Positions 23,514 through 31,041 of a DNA stretch of 64,000 bases are shown here, one piece after another. Each line of letters opens with the position of its first letter. The first letter of the stretch is position 1. Source of the DNA: Falsiroseomonas algicola (GTDB taxonomy: Bacteria > Pseudomonadota > Alphaproteobacteria > Acetobacterales > Acetobacteraceae); assembly GCF_011040385.1 (NCBI RefSeq), contig NZ_JAAIKB010000001.1, forward strand, positions 868,001-932,000, written 5' to 3'. Made by a program: the position numbers and the translations under genes. The notes under the pieces are model-generated. The model was given only the letters and a program-made list of their open reading frames with translations. It had not been told where the DNA came from and ran no database searches.

Positions 23514-23954
23514 ATGCCGAAAAGCTGGGACCAGAAGTACCAGGGCGCCAGGCCCGCCCATGTGGCGGTGCTGGCCAAGCCCTTCGCCGGCCTCCGCGCC
23601 GGCCAGCGCCTCCTCATCGCAACGCCCGCGCTGCTGGAGGCGCGCATCCGCGCCATTCCAGCCGGCACCACGCTGGACATCACTGCGCTGCGCGCCGACC
23701 TGGCGCGGGAGCATGGCGCCGACGCCACCTGCCCCACCTCCACCGCCATCTTCCTCCGCATCGTCGCGGAACGCGCGCTGGAGCGGATGGCGGAGAACCC
23801 CGCCCCCTTCTGGCGCCTGATCGCGCCGGAGACGCCGCTGGCCCGCAAGCTCTCCTGCGGGCCGGACCTCATCCGGCATCATCGGGAGATGGAGGCCGGC
23901 CGCGGCGCACCGGCAGCGGAGAGCGCTAGAGTCGCCGCAAGCCGAGCAGGCTGA
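23514..23954 (+). CDS. MGMT-like family protein without the PCHR motif
   Basis: A 146-residue protein beginning MPKSWDQKYQGARPAHVAVLAKPFAG. Segments such as GQRLLIATPALLEARIRAIPAG, ADLAREHGADATCPTSTAIFLRIVAE, PFWRLIAPETPLARKLSCGPD and the two-Cys arrangement match a widespread conserved family often annotated MGMT-family (alkylguanine methyltransferase-like). The PCHRV active site of true MGMT is absent, so alkyl transfer is unlikely; the family function is unknown. Start is the ATG at 23514, matching the common family N-terminus. Its 3' end overlaps a small membrane-protein gene on the other strand by 29 bp. Confidence 0.72.
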   Translation: MPKSWDQKYQGARPAHVAVLAKPFAGLRAGQRLLIATPALLEARIRAIPAGTTLDITALRADLAREHGADATCPTSTAIFLRIVAERALERMAENPAPFWRLIAPETPLARKLSCGPDLIRHHREMEAGRGAPAAESARVAASRAG

Positions 23955-24162
23955 GCAACTGGCGCGTGAACCAGAACGCCGCGAAGACGCAGAACAGGGC
24001 GCCGCAGGTCCACAGCACCTGATCGCCCAGGCTGAGCGGCCTGACCACTACGGCTCGCCCCGCGACCAAGGCTACCCAGGCGCACAGCATGATCTGGGCG
24101 ACATAGAGGGCCGCCTGGATTCCGCGCCAGAACAGCGCCAGGACGGGCCGCCTCGCCCTCAA
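23926..24162 (-). CDS. Small two-helix membrane protein
   Basis: A 78-residue product with two hydrophobic segments (FWRGIQAALYVAQIMLCAWVALVAG and LWTCGALFCVFAAFWFTRQLLSLLG). Its TTG start overlaps the TGA stop of the acyl-CoA dehydrogenase gene (TTGA), so it could be coupled to it. No family is recognised. Its end overlaps the MGMT-like gene tail to tail. The lack of a normal start codon keeps confidence moderate. Confidence 0.5.
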   Translation of the reverse strand: MRARRPVLALFWRGIQAALYVAQIMLCAWVALVAGRAVVVRPLSLGDQVLWTCGALFCVFAAFWFTRQLLSLLGLRRL

Positions 24163-25328
24163 TAGCTCCGCGGCATCCCCAGCACATGCTCGCCGATGTA
24201 GCTCAGCACCAAATTCGTGCTGATCGGCGCCACCTGGTACAGGCGCGTCTCGCGGAACTTGCGCTCGATGTCGTATTCCTCAGCGAAGCCGAAGCCGCCA
24301 TGGGTCTGCACGCAGGCCTCGGCCGCGGCCCAGGCGGCATCGGCGGCGAGCATCTTGCCCATGTTCGCCTCCTCGCCGCAGTTCTCGCCCCGCTCGAACT
24401 TCTCGAGACCCTGCTTCACGATGGCCTCCGCCGCGCGCATCTGCGCATAGGCCTTGGCGATCGGGAACTGCACGCCCTGGTTCTGGCCGATCGGGCGGCC
24501 GAACAGCACGCGCTCCTTCGCATAGGCCACGCTGCGCTGGGTGAACCAGCGCGCATCGCCGATGCACTCGCTGGCGATCAGCAGCCGCTCGGCATTCATG
24601 CCGTCCAGGATCTGGCGGAACCCCTTGCCCTCCACGCCGACGAGGTTCTCGGCGGGGACTTCCATGTTGTCGAAGAAGACCTCGCAGGAATTGTGGTTCA
24701 TCATGGTGCGGATCGGGCGGATCGTCAGGCCGTTGCCTAGCGCCTTCCGCATGTCCACGATGAAGGTGGAAAGGCCGTCCGTCTTCTTAGCGACCTGATC
24801 CTTCGGCGTCGTGCGGGCCAGCAGCAGCATCAGGTCGGAATGCTCCGCCCGGCTGGTCCAGATCTTCTGGCCGTTGACGATCCACTTGTCGCCGTCCCGC
24901 CGCGCCGTGGTGCGCAGCGCGGTCGTGTCCGTGCCGCTCGTCGGCTCCGTCACGCCGAAGGCCTGCAGTCGCAGCGACCCATCCGCGATGCCCGGCAGGT
25001 ACTGCGCCTTCTGGGCCGGGCTGCCATGCTTCAGGATGGTGCCCATGATGTACATCTGCGCGTGGCAGGCCGCGCCATTGCTGCCGCTGGCGTGGATTTC
25101 CTCGAGGATCGCCGCCGCGCCGGACAGCTTCAGGCCGGCGCCGCCGTACTCCTCGGGAATCAGCGCGGCCAGGTAGCCGCTTTCCGTCAGCGCCGTCACG
25201 AACTCCGTCGGATAGCCGCGCCGGGCATCCAGCTCCCGCCAGTATTCGCCGGGGAAGCGGGCGCAGAGCTTGCGCACTTCCTCCCGGATCTCGGCATGCG
25301 GGTCGGTGGCGGCGTGGTGCATGTCCAT
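24159..25328 (-). CDS. Acyl-CoA dehydrogenase family protein
   Basis: A 389-residue flavoenzyme that introduces a 2,3 double bond in an acyl-CoA. It has the N-terminal helical domain (about 10-120), the middle strand domain with FGVTEPTSGTD and KWIVNGQKIWTSRAEHSDLMLLLART, and a C-terminal helical domain with RVLFGRPIGQNQGVQFPIA and QTHGGFGFAEEYDIERKFRETRL. The catalytic Glu is likely in the GFAEEYDIER motif. AGGAGAG lies upstream of the ATG at 25328. Chain specificity is not deducible. It is not adjacent to other beta-oxidation genes. Confidence 0.92.
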   Translation of the reverse strand: MDMHHAATDPHAEIREEVRKLCARFPGEYWRELDARRGYPTEFVTALTESGYLAALIPEEYGGAGLKLSGAAAILEEIHASGSNGAACHAQMYIMGTILKHGSPAQKAQYLPGIADGSLRLQAFGVTEPTSGTDTTALRTTARRDGDKWIVNGQKIWTSRAEHSDLMLLLARTTPKDQVAKKTDGLSTFIVDMRKALGNGLTIRPIRTMMNHNSCEVFFDNMEVPAENLVGVEGKGFRQILDGMNAERLLIASECIGDARWFTQRSVAYAKERVLFGRPIGQNQGVQFPIAKAYAQMRAAEAIVKQGLEKFERGENCGEEANMGKMLAADAAWAAAEACVQTHGGFGFAEEYDIERKFRETRLYQVAPISTNLVLSYIGEHVLGMPRSY

Positions 25329-25389
25329 GGCGTCTCTCCTGGCAGGGGCGAAGTAAGATCAACTCCGCACCCTGTCCAGGAGATCGCCG

Positions 25390-25683
25390 TCACCAGCCCC
25401 GGTCGCGATACGGCCCGCGGCCGCGCGGCTGGCGGTACTGCTGCTGGTAGTATTGCTGCTGCGACCGCTGCGACTGGTCATAGAGGTAGCCGCCCGCGCC
25501 GCCGACGCCGGCGCCGAGCAGCGCGCCCAGGCCCGCATTGCCGCTGAAGCTGCCGAGGATACCGCCGACGGCGCCGCCGCCCAGCGCGCCCGTTGCCGTG
25601 CGCTGCTGCGTCGGGTTCAGATCGCCGCAGGCCGAAAGGCCGAGGCCGGCCGCGAGCAGGATGCCGAGTTTCATCGTGCGCAT
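25390..25683 (-). CDS. Glycine-zipper lipoprotein
   Basis: A 97-residue outer-envelope lipoprotein. The signal peptide MRTMKLGILLAAGLGLSAC ends in a lipobox (LSAC), followed by a Gly-rich region (ATGALGGGAVGGILGS and GLGALLGAGVGGAGGYL) that forms glycine zippers able to insert in membranes. The tail is Gln/Tyr/Arg-rich. GAGGAGG eight bases before 25683 sets the start, rejecting the longer reading. It follows the Rap1a-like gene by 13 bp on the same strand, and both are exported. Confidence 0.85.
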   Translation of the reverse strand: MRTMKLGILLAAGLGLSACGDLNPTQQRTATGALGGGAVGGILGSFSGNAGLGALLGAGVGGAGGYLYDQSQRSQQQYYQQQYRQPRGRGPYRDRGW

Positions 25684-25696
25684 GCTGGCGTCCTCC

Positions 25697-26140
25697 TCAG
25701 CGCGCCGCGCGCGGCGCGCGGGCCGGCGGCGTCGTGGATTGCGGGCAGGGATAGGCGGACTGCGCCCAGCGCAGCATGCCGTCCAGCGCCGGCTCCCGCG
25801 CATATTGCGGATTGGCGCGCGCCCAGTTGCTGAAGGCGATGCCGGATTCCGCTATGCTCGGCGCCGGCGTCGGCGTGCAGAACAGCGGCCGCATGGGGCC
25901 GCCCGAGGGGTGCAGCAGCGCGTGGTACTGGCCCGCTGCCGTCAGGAACCCCTGGCAATAGGCGATCGCCTCCAGCCGCGGCACGCCGCCCCAGCTCGGC
26001 TGGCAGACGGCGGCAAGGTCCGCCACCGTGTTCACGTTGTCGATCAGGTCTTCCTGCTGCCGAGTGGCCGCGGGCTGGGCGAAGGCCGCCCCCGCCGCCA
26101 GGCAAAGCGCGACTGCGCCCGGTATCGTCGTTCGCCGCAT
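25697..26140 (-). CDS. Rap1a/Tai-domain secreted protein
   Basis: A 147-residue exported protein (signal MRRTTIPGAVALCLAAGAAFAQ). The mature part has the Rap1a/Tai immunity pattern: TVADLAAVCQPS, YCQGFLTAAGQ, a loop with FCTP and a final RWAQSAYPCPQ. Four to five cysteines are spaced as in that family, whose members Rap1a and Tai protect against periplasmic amidase effectors of type VI secretion. No effector gene is present nearby, so it may be an orphan immunity or a derived housekeeping protein. Confidence 0.7.
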   Translation of the reverse strand: MRRTTIPGAVALCLAAGAAFAQPAATRQQEDLIDNVNTVADLAAVCQPSWGGVPRLEAIAYCQGFLTAAGQYHALLHPSGGPMRPLFCTPTPAPSIAESGIAFSNWARANPQYAREPALDGMLRWAQSAYPCPQSTTPPARAPRAAR

Positions 26141-26210
26141 GGCTTACTCCCCTTCGGCCGAAACGTTCGGCCGCGCAAGGAACGCACGCGGTGGGGAACG
26201 GTTGCGCCCG

Positions 26211-26798
26211 CTACCGCAGCATCGGCACCAGGCTCGCCACCAGCAGAGCCGCCATCAGGATATTGAAGGCCCTTAACCGCCCCGGGCTGCGCAGCAGCCG
26301 CCCTGCCCCGGCACCGAGCCCCGCCCAGACCAGCAGGCAGGGCATGGAGACCGCGATGAAGGCCAGCGAGATGGCCACGACCTGCGGCAGCAGCGGCTCC
26401 CCGGCCCTGGTGAAGGCGGGCGTGACGGCGGCGGCGATCATCCAGGCCTTGGGGTTCACCCATTGGAACAGCGCCGCGCCCCGAAAGCCCATGGGCGGCC
26501 GGCGAGGCCCCTCGCCGGGCGGCGGGGCGCTCGCGATCTTCCAGGCCAGCCACAGCAGCCAGGCGGCACCCGCCCAGCGCATCCCCTCATGCAGCCAGGC
26601 GCTGGCCGCCAGCGGCCCGGCCAGGCCGAGCCCCACCAGCAGCAGCATCGCCCCGAAGCCGATGGTGATGCCGAGCATGTGCGGCACGACGCCGCGCACC
26701 CCGTGGCTGGCGGCACCCGCCGCGACCATCAGGACATTCGGCCCCGGCGTGACCGAGGTGGCGATCGCGAAGCCCAGCAGGGGAAGCCAGTCCGTCAT
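26211..26798 (-). CDS. LysE/RhtB-type amino acid exporter
   Basis: A 195-residue inner-membrane protein with six hydrophobic segments. The LysE hallmark GFAIATSVTPGPNVLMVAAGAASHGVRGVVPHMLGITIGFG occupies the N-terminus, and the WVNPKAWMIAAAVTPAFTR motif lies in the middle. Such proteins export amino acids or related metabolites by proton exchange. The substrate is unknown. It stands alone, with intergenic sequence on both sides. Confidence 0.9.
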   Translation of the reverse strand: MTDWLPLLGFAIATSVTPGPNVLMVAAGAASHGVRGVVPHMLGITIGFGAMLLLVGLGLAGPLAASAWLHEGMRWAGAAWLLWLAWKIASAPPPGEGPRRPPMGFRGAALFQWVNPKAWMIAAAVTPAFTRAGEPLLPQVVAISLAFIAVSMPCLLVWAGLGAGAGRLLRSPGRLRAFNILMAALLVASLVPMLR

Positions 26799-26860
26799 GC
26801 ACCCAGCCTGCCAGCGCCACCCATAAGGTCAATAATCCTGACCTAGATGGCAGCCATGCG

Positions 26861-27289
26861 TCAGGGGTTGGTCACCGCCATCCGCGCGGCAATGCCCTGA
26901 ACCCGCACCCCGTCATGCGCGATATCGAGCGTCACGGAGACCAGGCGGTTATCCTCCCGCCGCGCGCGGTAGCGGCATTCCACCGGCGCGCCCGGCGCCG
27001 GCGGCGCCCCGCAGGTGAAGCCGAAGCGCGACAGGCGGTTGAACAGCGACCCCACATCGCTCCCCGGCGGATGCGCGCCCTTCAGGTCCCGCTCCAGCGC
27101 CTCGGCGCCAAGCCGCGGCCCGTTGCGCACATAGCGCTCCATCTCCGTCGGCCCCGCCGTCCAGCCGCCGCGGAACACCTGCGACGCGACCAGCAGCGCG
27201 CCCAGCATCAGCGCCACCATGATCAGGGCGTTGCGCGCGGTATGCGTCTTGGCCGGCGGCGCATCGTCATTGGCGACGCGCCGCTTCAT
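26861..27289 (-). CDS. Single-pass membrane protein of unknown function
   Basis: A 142-residue product with one N-terminal membrane segment (NALIMVALMLGALLVASQVF) followed by a soluble domain with one internal Cys pair (FTCGAPPAPGAPVECRYRARR). Similar tails occur in uncharacterised alphaproteobacterial proteins. The ATG at 27289 is the first in-frame start after the end of the D-aminoacylase gene; no Shine-Dalgarno is visible. It lies 31 bp downstream of that gene and may be co-transcribed with it. Confidence 0.6.
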   Translation of the reverse strand: MKRRVANDDAPPAKTHTARNALIMVALMLGALLVASQVFRGGWTAGPTEMERYVRNGPRLGAEALERDLKGAHPPGSDVGSLFNRLSRFGFTCGAPPAPGAPVECRYRARREDNRLVSVTLDIAHDGVRVQGIAARMAVTNP

Positions 27290-27320
27290 CGGCAGCCAGG
27301 CGGGGGCGCGGACCAGCGGA

Positions 27321-28787
27321 TCAGGCCCTGTGCCGGGTGACGAGGCGCCCGGGCCGCTCGCCCGTCGCGCCGCCCTTGTCGCCATGGCCGTGCCGGAAGG
27401 TCGCCACGCCATTGGCCCAGACCTCCTCGATGCCGATCGAGGGCAGCGCCGGCGTCTCGAAGGTCGCGGCATCGATCACCGTCGCGGGATCGAACAGCAC
27501 CAGGTCGGCATAGGCGCCTTCGCGCAGAACGCCGCGATCGACGATGCCATAGGCCTCCGCGCAGCGGCCCGTCATCTTGTGGATCGCGACCTCCATGCTG
27601 AACAGGTTCATGCCCCGGCTGTAGTGCCCGAGCACGCGCGGGAAGGTGCCCCAGAGCCGGGGATGCGGATGCGCGTCATGCGGGATGCCGTCGCTGCCGA
27701 TCATGGACAGCGGATGCGCCATGATGCGCTGCACGTCATCCTCATCCATCTGGAAGCTGATCTGCCCGGCCGGCGTCAGCTTCTGCGCCGCCGCGCGGAT
27801 ATCCGTGTTCCAGCCGCGGGCGATGTCGGAGAGGTACTTCCCCGCCATCTCGGGATGCGGCACCGACCAGGTGATCATCACCGGCACGTCGTCCCGCAGC
27901 CGGTCCGGCATCAGCACCGTCGATCCGGCGGGATAGGGATAGACGTCGTAGGCGACTTCCTGGCTGCGCGAATAGGCTTCGATCAGCGGCAGCGTCTGGA
28001 CGGAGCGCCCGTAATTCTCCGGCAGCGAGCATTTGTGGTGGCTGATCTGCACCGCGACGCCGGCCTTCTTGCCGATCCGCATCGTCTCCTCGATCGAGGC
28101 CAGGACGCGATCGGCCTCGTCGCGCATATGCGTGGAATAGAGCCCGTCATAGGGCTTCAGCGCCTCGGTGATCGCGATGACCTCGTCGGTCGTCGCATGC
28201 TTGTTCGGGTCGTAGTAGAGGCCGGTGGAGAAGCCGGAGGCGCCTTCCTGCATGGCCTGCTTCACGCGGGCATGCATGTGGTTGATCTCCCGCTCATTGG
28301 CCGGGCGCATCACATCGCCCTCCATCGCCTCCACGCGCAGCGTCTGGTTGCCGACCAGCGCGTAGACATTCACCTCCGATCCCTTGGAGTTGATGGCGTG
28401 GGCGTAGTCCCCGAAATCGCCGAAGCGCCACCAGCCCTCCGCCCCGATCAGGTCGAGCGGCGGCGGCGGCGCCGTCTTGAACCGCGCGGGGGCGAGGGAG
28501 ACACCACAGCAGCCGCAGACCACCGTGGTGACGCCCTGGCTGGTCTTGCAGGTGGTGGCCTGGTGGCCCATCAGCACGGCGCGGTCGTCGTGGGTATGGG
28601 CATCGATGAAGCCCGGCGCCACCGCCTTGCCCGTCGCGATGATCTCCCGGTCCGCGGACGCGCCCCCGAGGTCGCCCATGGCCGCGATCCGGTCCCCCTT
28701 CACCCCGATATCGCCCACCCGGCGCGGCGCGCCCGTCCCATCGAACAGCGTCGCGTCACGGATGATGAGGTCGCAGCGGAGGGCCAT
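27321..28787 (-). CDS. N-acyl-D-amino-acid deacylase (D-aminoacylase)
   Basis: A 488-residue amidohydrolase-superfamily enzyme cleaving N-acyl-D-amino acids to D-amino acids. It has the amidohydrolase start CDLIIRDATLFDGTGAPRRVGDIGVKGDRIAAMG, the metal-binding VAPGFIDAHTHDDRAVL with the HxH-type site, and the DEADRVLASIEET and QISHHK segments near the middle. GLYSTHMRDEADR is typical of the D-aminoacylase group. Length fits (about 480-500). AGGAA lies before the ATG. It is upstream of the small single-pass membrane gene. Confidence 0.9.
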   Translation of the reverse strand: MALRCDLIIRDATLFDGTGAPRRVGDIGVKGDRIAAMGDLGGASADREIIATGKAVAPGFIDAHTHDDRAVLMGHQATTCKTSQGVTTVVCGCCGVSLAPARFKTAPPPPLDLIGAEGWWRFGDFGDYAHAINSKGSEVNVYALVGNQTLRVEAMEGDVMRPANEREINHMHARVKQAMQEGASGFSTGLYYDPNKHATTDEVIAITEALKPYDGLYSTHMRDEADRVLASIEETMRIGKKAGVAVQISHHKCSLPENYGRSVQTLPLIEAYSRSQEVAYDVYPYPAGSTVLMPDRLRDDVPVMITWSVPHPEMAGKYLSDIARGWNTDIRAAAQKLTPAGQISFQMDEDDVQRIMAHPLSMIGSDGIPHDAHPHPRLWGTFPRVLGHYSRGMNLFSMEVAIHKMTGRCAEAYGIVDRGVLREGAYADLVLFDPATVIDAATFETPALPSIGIEEVWANGVATFRHGHGDKGGATGERPGRLVTRHRA

Positions 28788-28796
28788 GGGATGTTC

Positions 28797-29105
28797 CTAG
28801 GCGTCAGGGATCGGTGACACGATGCGGGGCAGGTCGCGCTGGCCGTGGATGTCCTGGACGCGCTCCCCGGCGTAGCGAAACAGAATCACGTAGTCCCGCC
28901 AAGCCAGGGGCCGGATATCGCGACCCAAATCGTCGCGCGACCGGCCGAGCGTACCCGGCAGGCCCGCAATCTCGTCACAGCGCTGCCGAAGCCGGGCGAT
29001 GAAGGCCAGGGCCACACGCTGGCTTTGCGCCTCGGTCGCGATCCAGGCGGCGATGTCCGTCAGATTGGCCAGCGCCCCCGGCAGAAGGCGGGCGCGCGGC
29101 CTCAC
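28797..29105 (-). CDS. ParE/RelE-family toxin
   Basis: A 102-residue toxin of the RelE/ParE fold. It begins RPRARLLPGALANLTDIAAWIA and has the characteristic LGRDIRPLAWRDYVILFRYAGERVQDIHGQRDL; the late Arg/Tyr/Val arrangement fits ParE-type gyrase poisons rather than RNases. Its GTG start overlaps the antitoxin stop (GTGA), the standard antitoxin-first order. The pair is on the minus strand beside an accessory patch. Confidence 0.85.
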   Translation of the reverse strand: MRPRARLLPGALANLTDIAAWIATEAQSQRVALAFIARLRQRCDEIAGLPGTLGRSRDDLGRDIRPLAWRDYVILFRYAGERVQDIHGQRDLPRIVSPIPDA

Positions 29106-29368
29106 TCCGGAATGCCGCGTGCCGCCAGGCCGTGCATCGTCTCGGCCAGTGCTGCCTCGATCTCTGCCTCGCTGACTTCCCGCGCATCGGCCAGCGCCTC
29201 CGCGATGGATTCCCGTAGCGCCTGGGGCCTGGCCTGGTCGGCCGCGAACAGCCGCAGCGCCCCTGTCACAACACCCGGGGGCACCACATCCTCGGGCGAG
29301 GTGTAGAGCCCGGATTCCACAGCCTCCGCGATCACGCCCTTGAAGCGATCACCGATCTCGATCTTCAC
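29102..29368 (-). CDS. ParD-like antitoxin with an unusual insertion
   Basis: An 88-residue antitoxin partner: a ribbon-helix-helix DNA-binding N-terminus followed by a toxin-binding acidic helix (QALRESIAEALADAREVSEAEIEAAL). The usual GRYxSxSEVVReALR segment reads GLYTSPEDVVPPGVVTGALRLF, where VPPGVVTG adds four to five residues with two prolines before LRLF. This may distort the second helix. It starts at a GTG (29368). It should autorepress the operon if still functional. Confidence 0.7.
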   Translation of the reverse strand: MKIEIGDRFKGVIAEAVESGLYTSPEDVVPPGVVTGALRLFAADQARPQALRESIAEALADAREVSEAEIEAALAETMHGLAARGIPE

Positions 29369-29553
29369 CCCGGCGCCCTCCTCGGCCTGCGCGGCGCGAT
29401 ACTAGCACGCGCGGGGGGCATAGCCGGAAGCGGGCGGGATGCCGTGCGCCCTGCGCCTGCCGCCAGGCCGCGCCCGGACCGGTTTGTTGCTTCTGCGTTC
29501 TTCATGCGCAACCCCCGCTACTGGCAAAGTGGCAACCCGGAGAGGCAGGTTGG

Positions 29554-29714
29554 GTGACCGTCCGGAGATGCCGGCGGCTGAGGGTTCGCGAGGGAGTTTT
29601 CGCACCTGGCAGGAGCCGGGCGCCGCCGATGCTGGTTGCATCGGCAAGCCCGGTGACGAACCAGGGGCGGAAAATCCCAGCGAAACCGACCCGCCGGCAT
29701 TTGCGGACGGTCAC
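29554..29714. repeat. 161-bp imperfect palindrome
   Basis: Arms GTGACCGTCCG... at 29554-29577 and 29691-29714 match at 22 of 24 positions. The arms continue to pair with gaps (TTTTCG, CCTGG, CCGGGC blocks) to a perfect centre GCCGATGC-TGGTT-GCATCGGC (29625-29645). As RNA or single-stranded DNA it would be one long hairpin. It sits just 5' of a toxin-tail-like gene. It could be a miniature mobile element or dispersed palindrome; no flanking duplication is obvious. Confidence 0.75.
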
Positions 29715-30339
29715 TGATGTCGACCGGGTCACCAGGGGCTTCCAGGCCCTGTATGGCGAGGGTAACGCGAGCAAGGCGGGCTCGGTATGGGTCGAGCCCT
29801 ATTCGCGCATGCGCGACGGCCGGAAGGAGGACGTCTCCGGCCATTGGCGATCCCACAAGCCCGGCGCGGGCGGGGTGGACGACGCGACGCCCACAGCACG
29901 CCGCCCGCGCGACGACATGTTTCCCAAATACTCGGAGGGCGGCGGCCCGATGGGACCCGGCGGAGGCGGTGGCGGCACCCGCCCCCAGCCCGGCCGACCC
30001 ACCCAACCCACACCGGCCACCCCCGCCCCGCCGCGCCCCGGCGCCCAGACGCCGGAGGAACTGGCCAGCCGGTCGATCCCGGAGAACCGCCTATCCAGGG
30101 GAACCTACGTCATGCGCGTACCGGAGGGCCCAGGGCAGATGATGCAGGATTTCGGTGCGATGACAGCGGGGCGGCCCGTGACCCGAAGGCCGGGGAACCT
30201 CGGTCCCGTTGACGCCGGAACGACAGCCGATGGGAGGAACGTGATCGCGCGCGGTAGCGCCGATGGCCGACCAACGATCGAAATTCAGCGCGCCGGTGGC
30301 GGGCGACCCACCCACAAATTCCGCTACGGAGAGAAATGA
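29629..30339 (+). CDS. Possible polymorphic-toxin C-terminal fragment
   Basis: An open frame of about 236 residues whose start is unclear: the nearest ATG (29629) is inside the palindrome, suggesting a 5'-truncated gene. Visible parts: GSVWVEPYSRMRDGRKEDVSGHWRSHKPG, resembling the VxPYxRxDGxxVxGHxRS motif common before toxin tails; a Gly/Pro-rich linker (GGGPMGPGGGGGG, TPATPAPPRPGAQTP); and a C-terminal domain ending RPTIEIQRAGGGRPTHKFRYGEK. It is followed after 1 bp by another gene, as toxin-immunity pairs are. No catalytic residue is identified; this is inference. Confidence 0.45.
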   Translation: MLVASASPVTNQGRKIPAKPTRRHLRTVTDVDRVTRGFQALYGEGNASKAGSVWVEPYSRMRDGRKEDVSGHWRSHKPGAGGVDDATPTARRPRDDMFPKYSEGGGPMGPGGGGGGTRPQPGRPTQPTPATPAPPRPGAQTPEELASRSIPENRLSRGTYVMRVPEGPGQMMQDFGAMTAGRPVTRRPGNLGPVDAGTTADGRNVIARGSADGRPTIEIQRAGGGRPTHKFRYGEK

Positions 30340-30340
30340 G

Positions 30341-30961
30341 ATGACTGAGTCACACCACACATCGAGCCTCCCCGACTATTGGCCGATCGACGATCTGGCC
30401 CGGAGGGGCATCCTGCCGCATGGCGATGACGATGCCATGCGCCGCGAGTTCGCCGAGGCCATGACCTTCATCGAGACCTATCCCGCCGCCTGGGGCAGGC
30501 CCGCCACGCGGCTTTCCATGCCGGCCGTGACGCGTCGCGGCTGGTCGGTCATCGCCACCTTCCTCGACGCCAGCGAGGAGGAGGACGAAGCCCTCGCCAC
30601 GGCCGCCCGCCATCGCGCGCCCCACGACCTCGCCGCCAGCATCGTCGCCGGCAACCCGCCGGTGCCGAGCATCGTCTGGCGCGTGCCATCGACCACGCAC
30701 GGCCTTCGCCATTTCTGGGCCTGCCACGGCGGCAAGCAGACCCTGATGCTGCCCCCGGATCGCGGCTTCGCCCTCTTCGGCGATGGCGAGCAACTCGTCA
30801 TCCTCGCCGGCCCGCCCGACTTCCTCCGCGCCGCCGTCCCCGACCCCGCCGCCATGCACCGCGACATCGCCGCCCACGCCGCGGAGATGGACCGCATCAA
30901 CGGCCACAGCCACAACACCGATATGCTGCGCCACTACGCCCCAATCACGCTCACCACCTGA
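30341..30961 (+). CDS. Unknown protein, candidate immunity partner
   Basis: A 206-residue soluble acidic protein with no recognised family. Near the N-terminus it reads DYWPIDDLARRGILPHGDDDAMRREFAEAM. GGAGAG eight bases before the ATG at 30341 fixes the start, one base after the stop of the upstream toxin-tail-like gene. Tight spacing and small size suggest a functional link, possibly immunity, but nothing in the sequence proves it. Confidence 0.55.
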   Translation: MTESHHTSSLPDYWPIDDLARRGILPHGDDDAMRREFAEAMTFIETYPAAWGRPATRLSMPAVTRRGWSVIATFLDASEEEDEALATAARHRAPHDLAASIVAGNPPVPSIVWRVPSTTHGLRHFWACHGGKQTLMLPPDRGFALFGDGEQLVILAGPPDFLRAAVPDPAAMHRDIAAHAAEMDRINGHSHNTDMLRHYAPITLTT

Positions 30962-31041
30962 GCGATCCCCGCTCGCCACCCGGTTGCGTCGGGCCGCCGG
31001 TTGTTCTCTAGTTGCGGGAAAGCAACAGGGGGCCACGACCG

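Noticed and set aside
25390-25683. Gly-rich repeats in the lipoprotein as a collagen-like or silk-like array
   Set aside because: The pattern is an ordinary glycine zipper and the length is too short.
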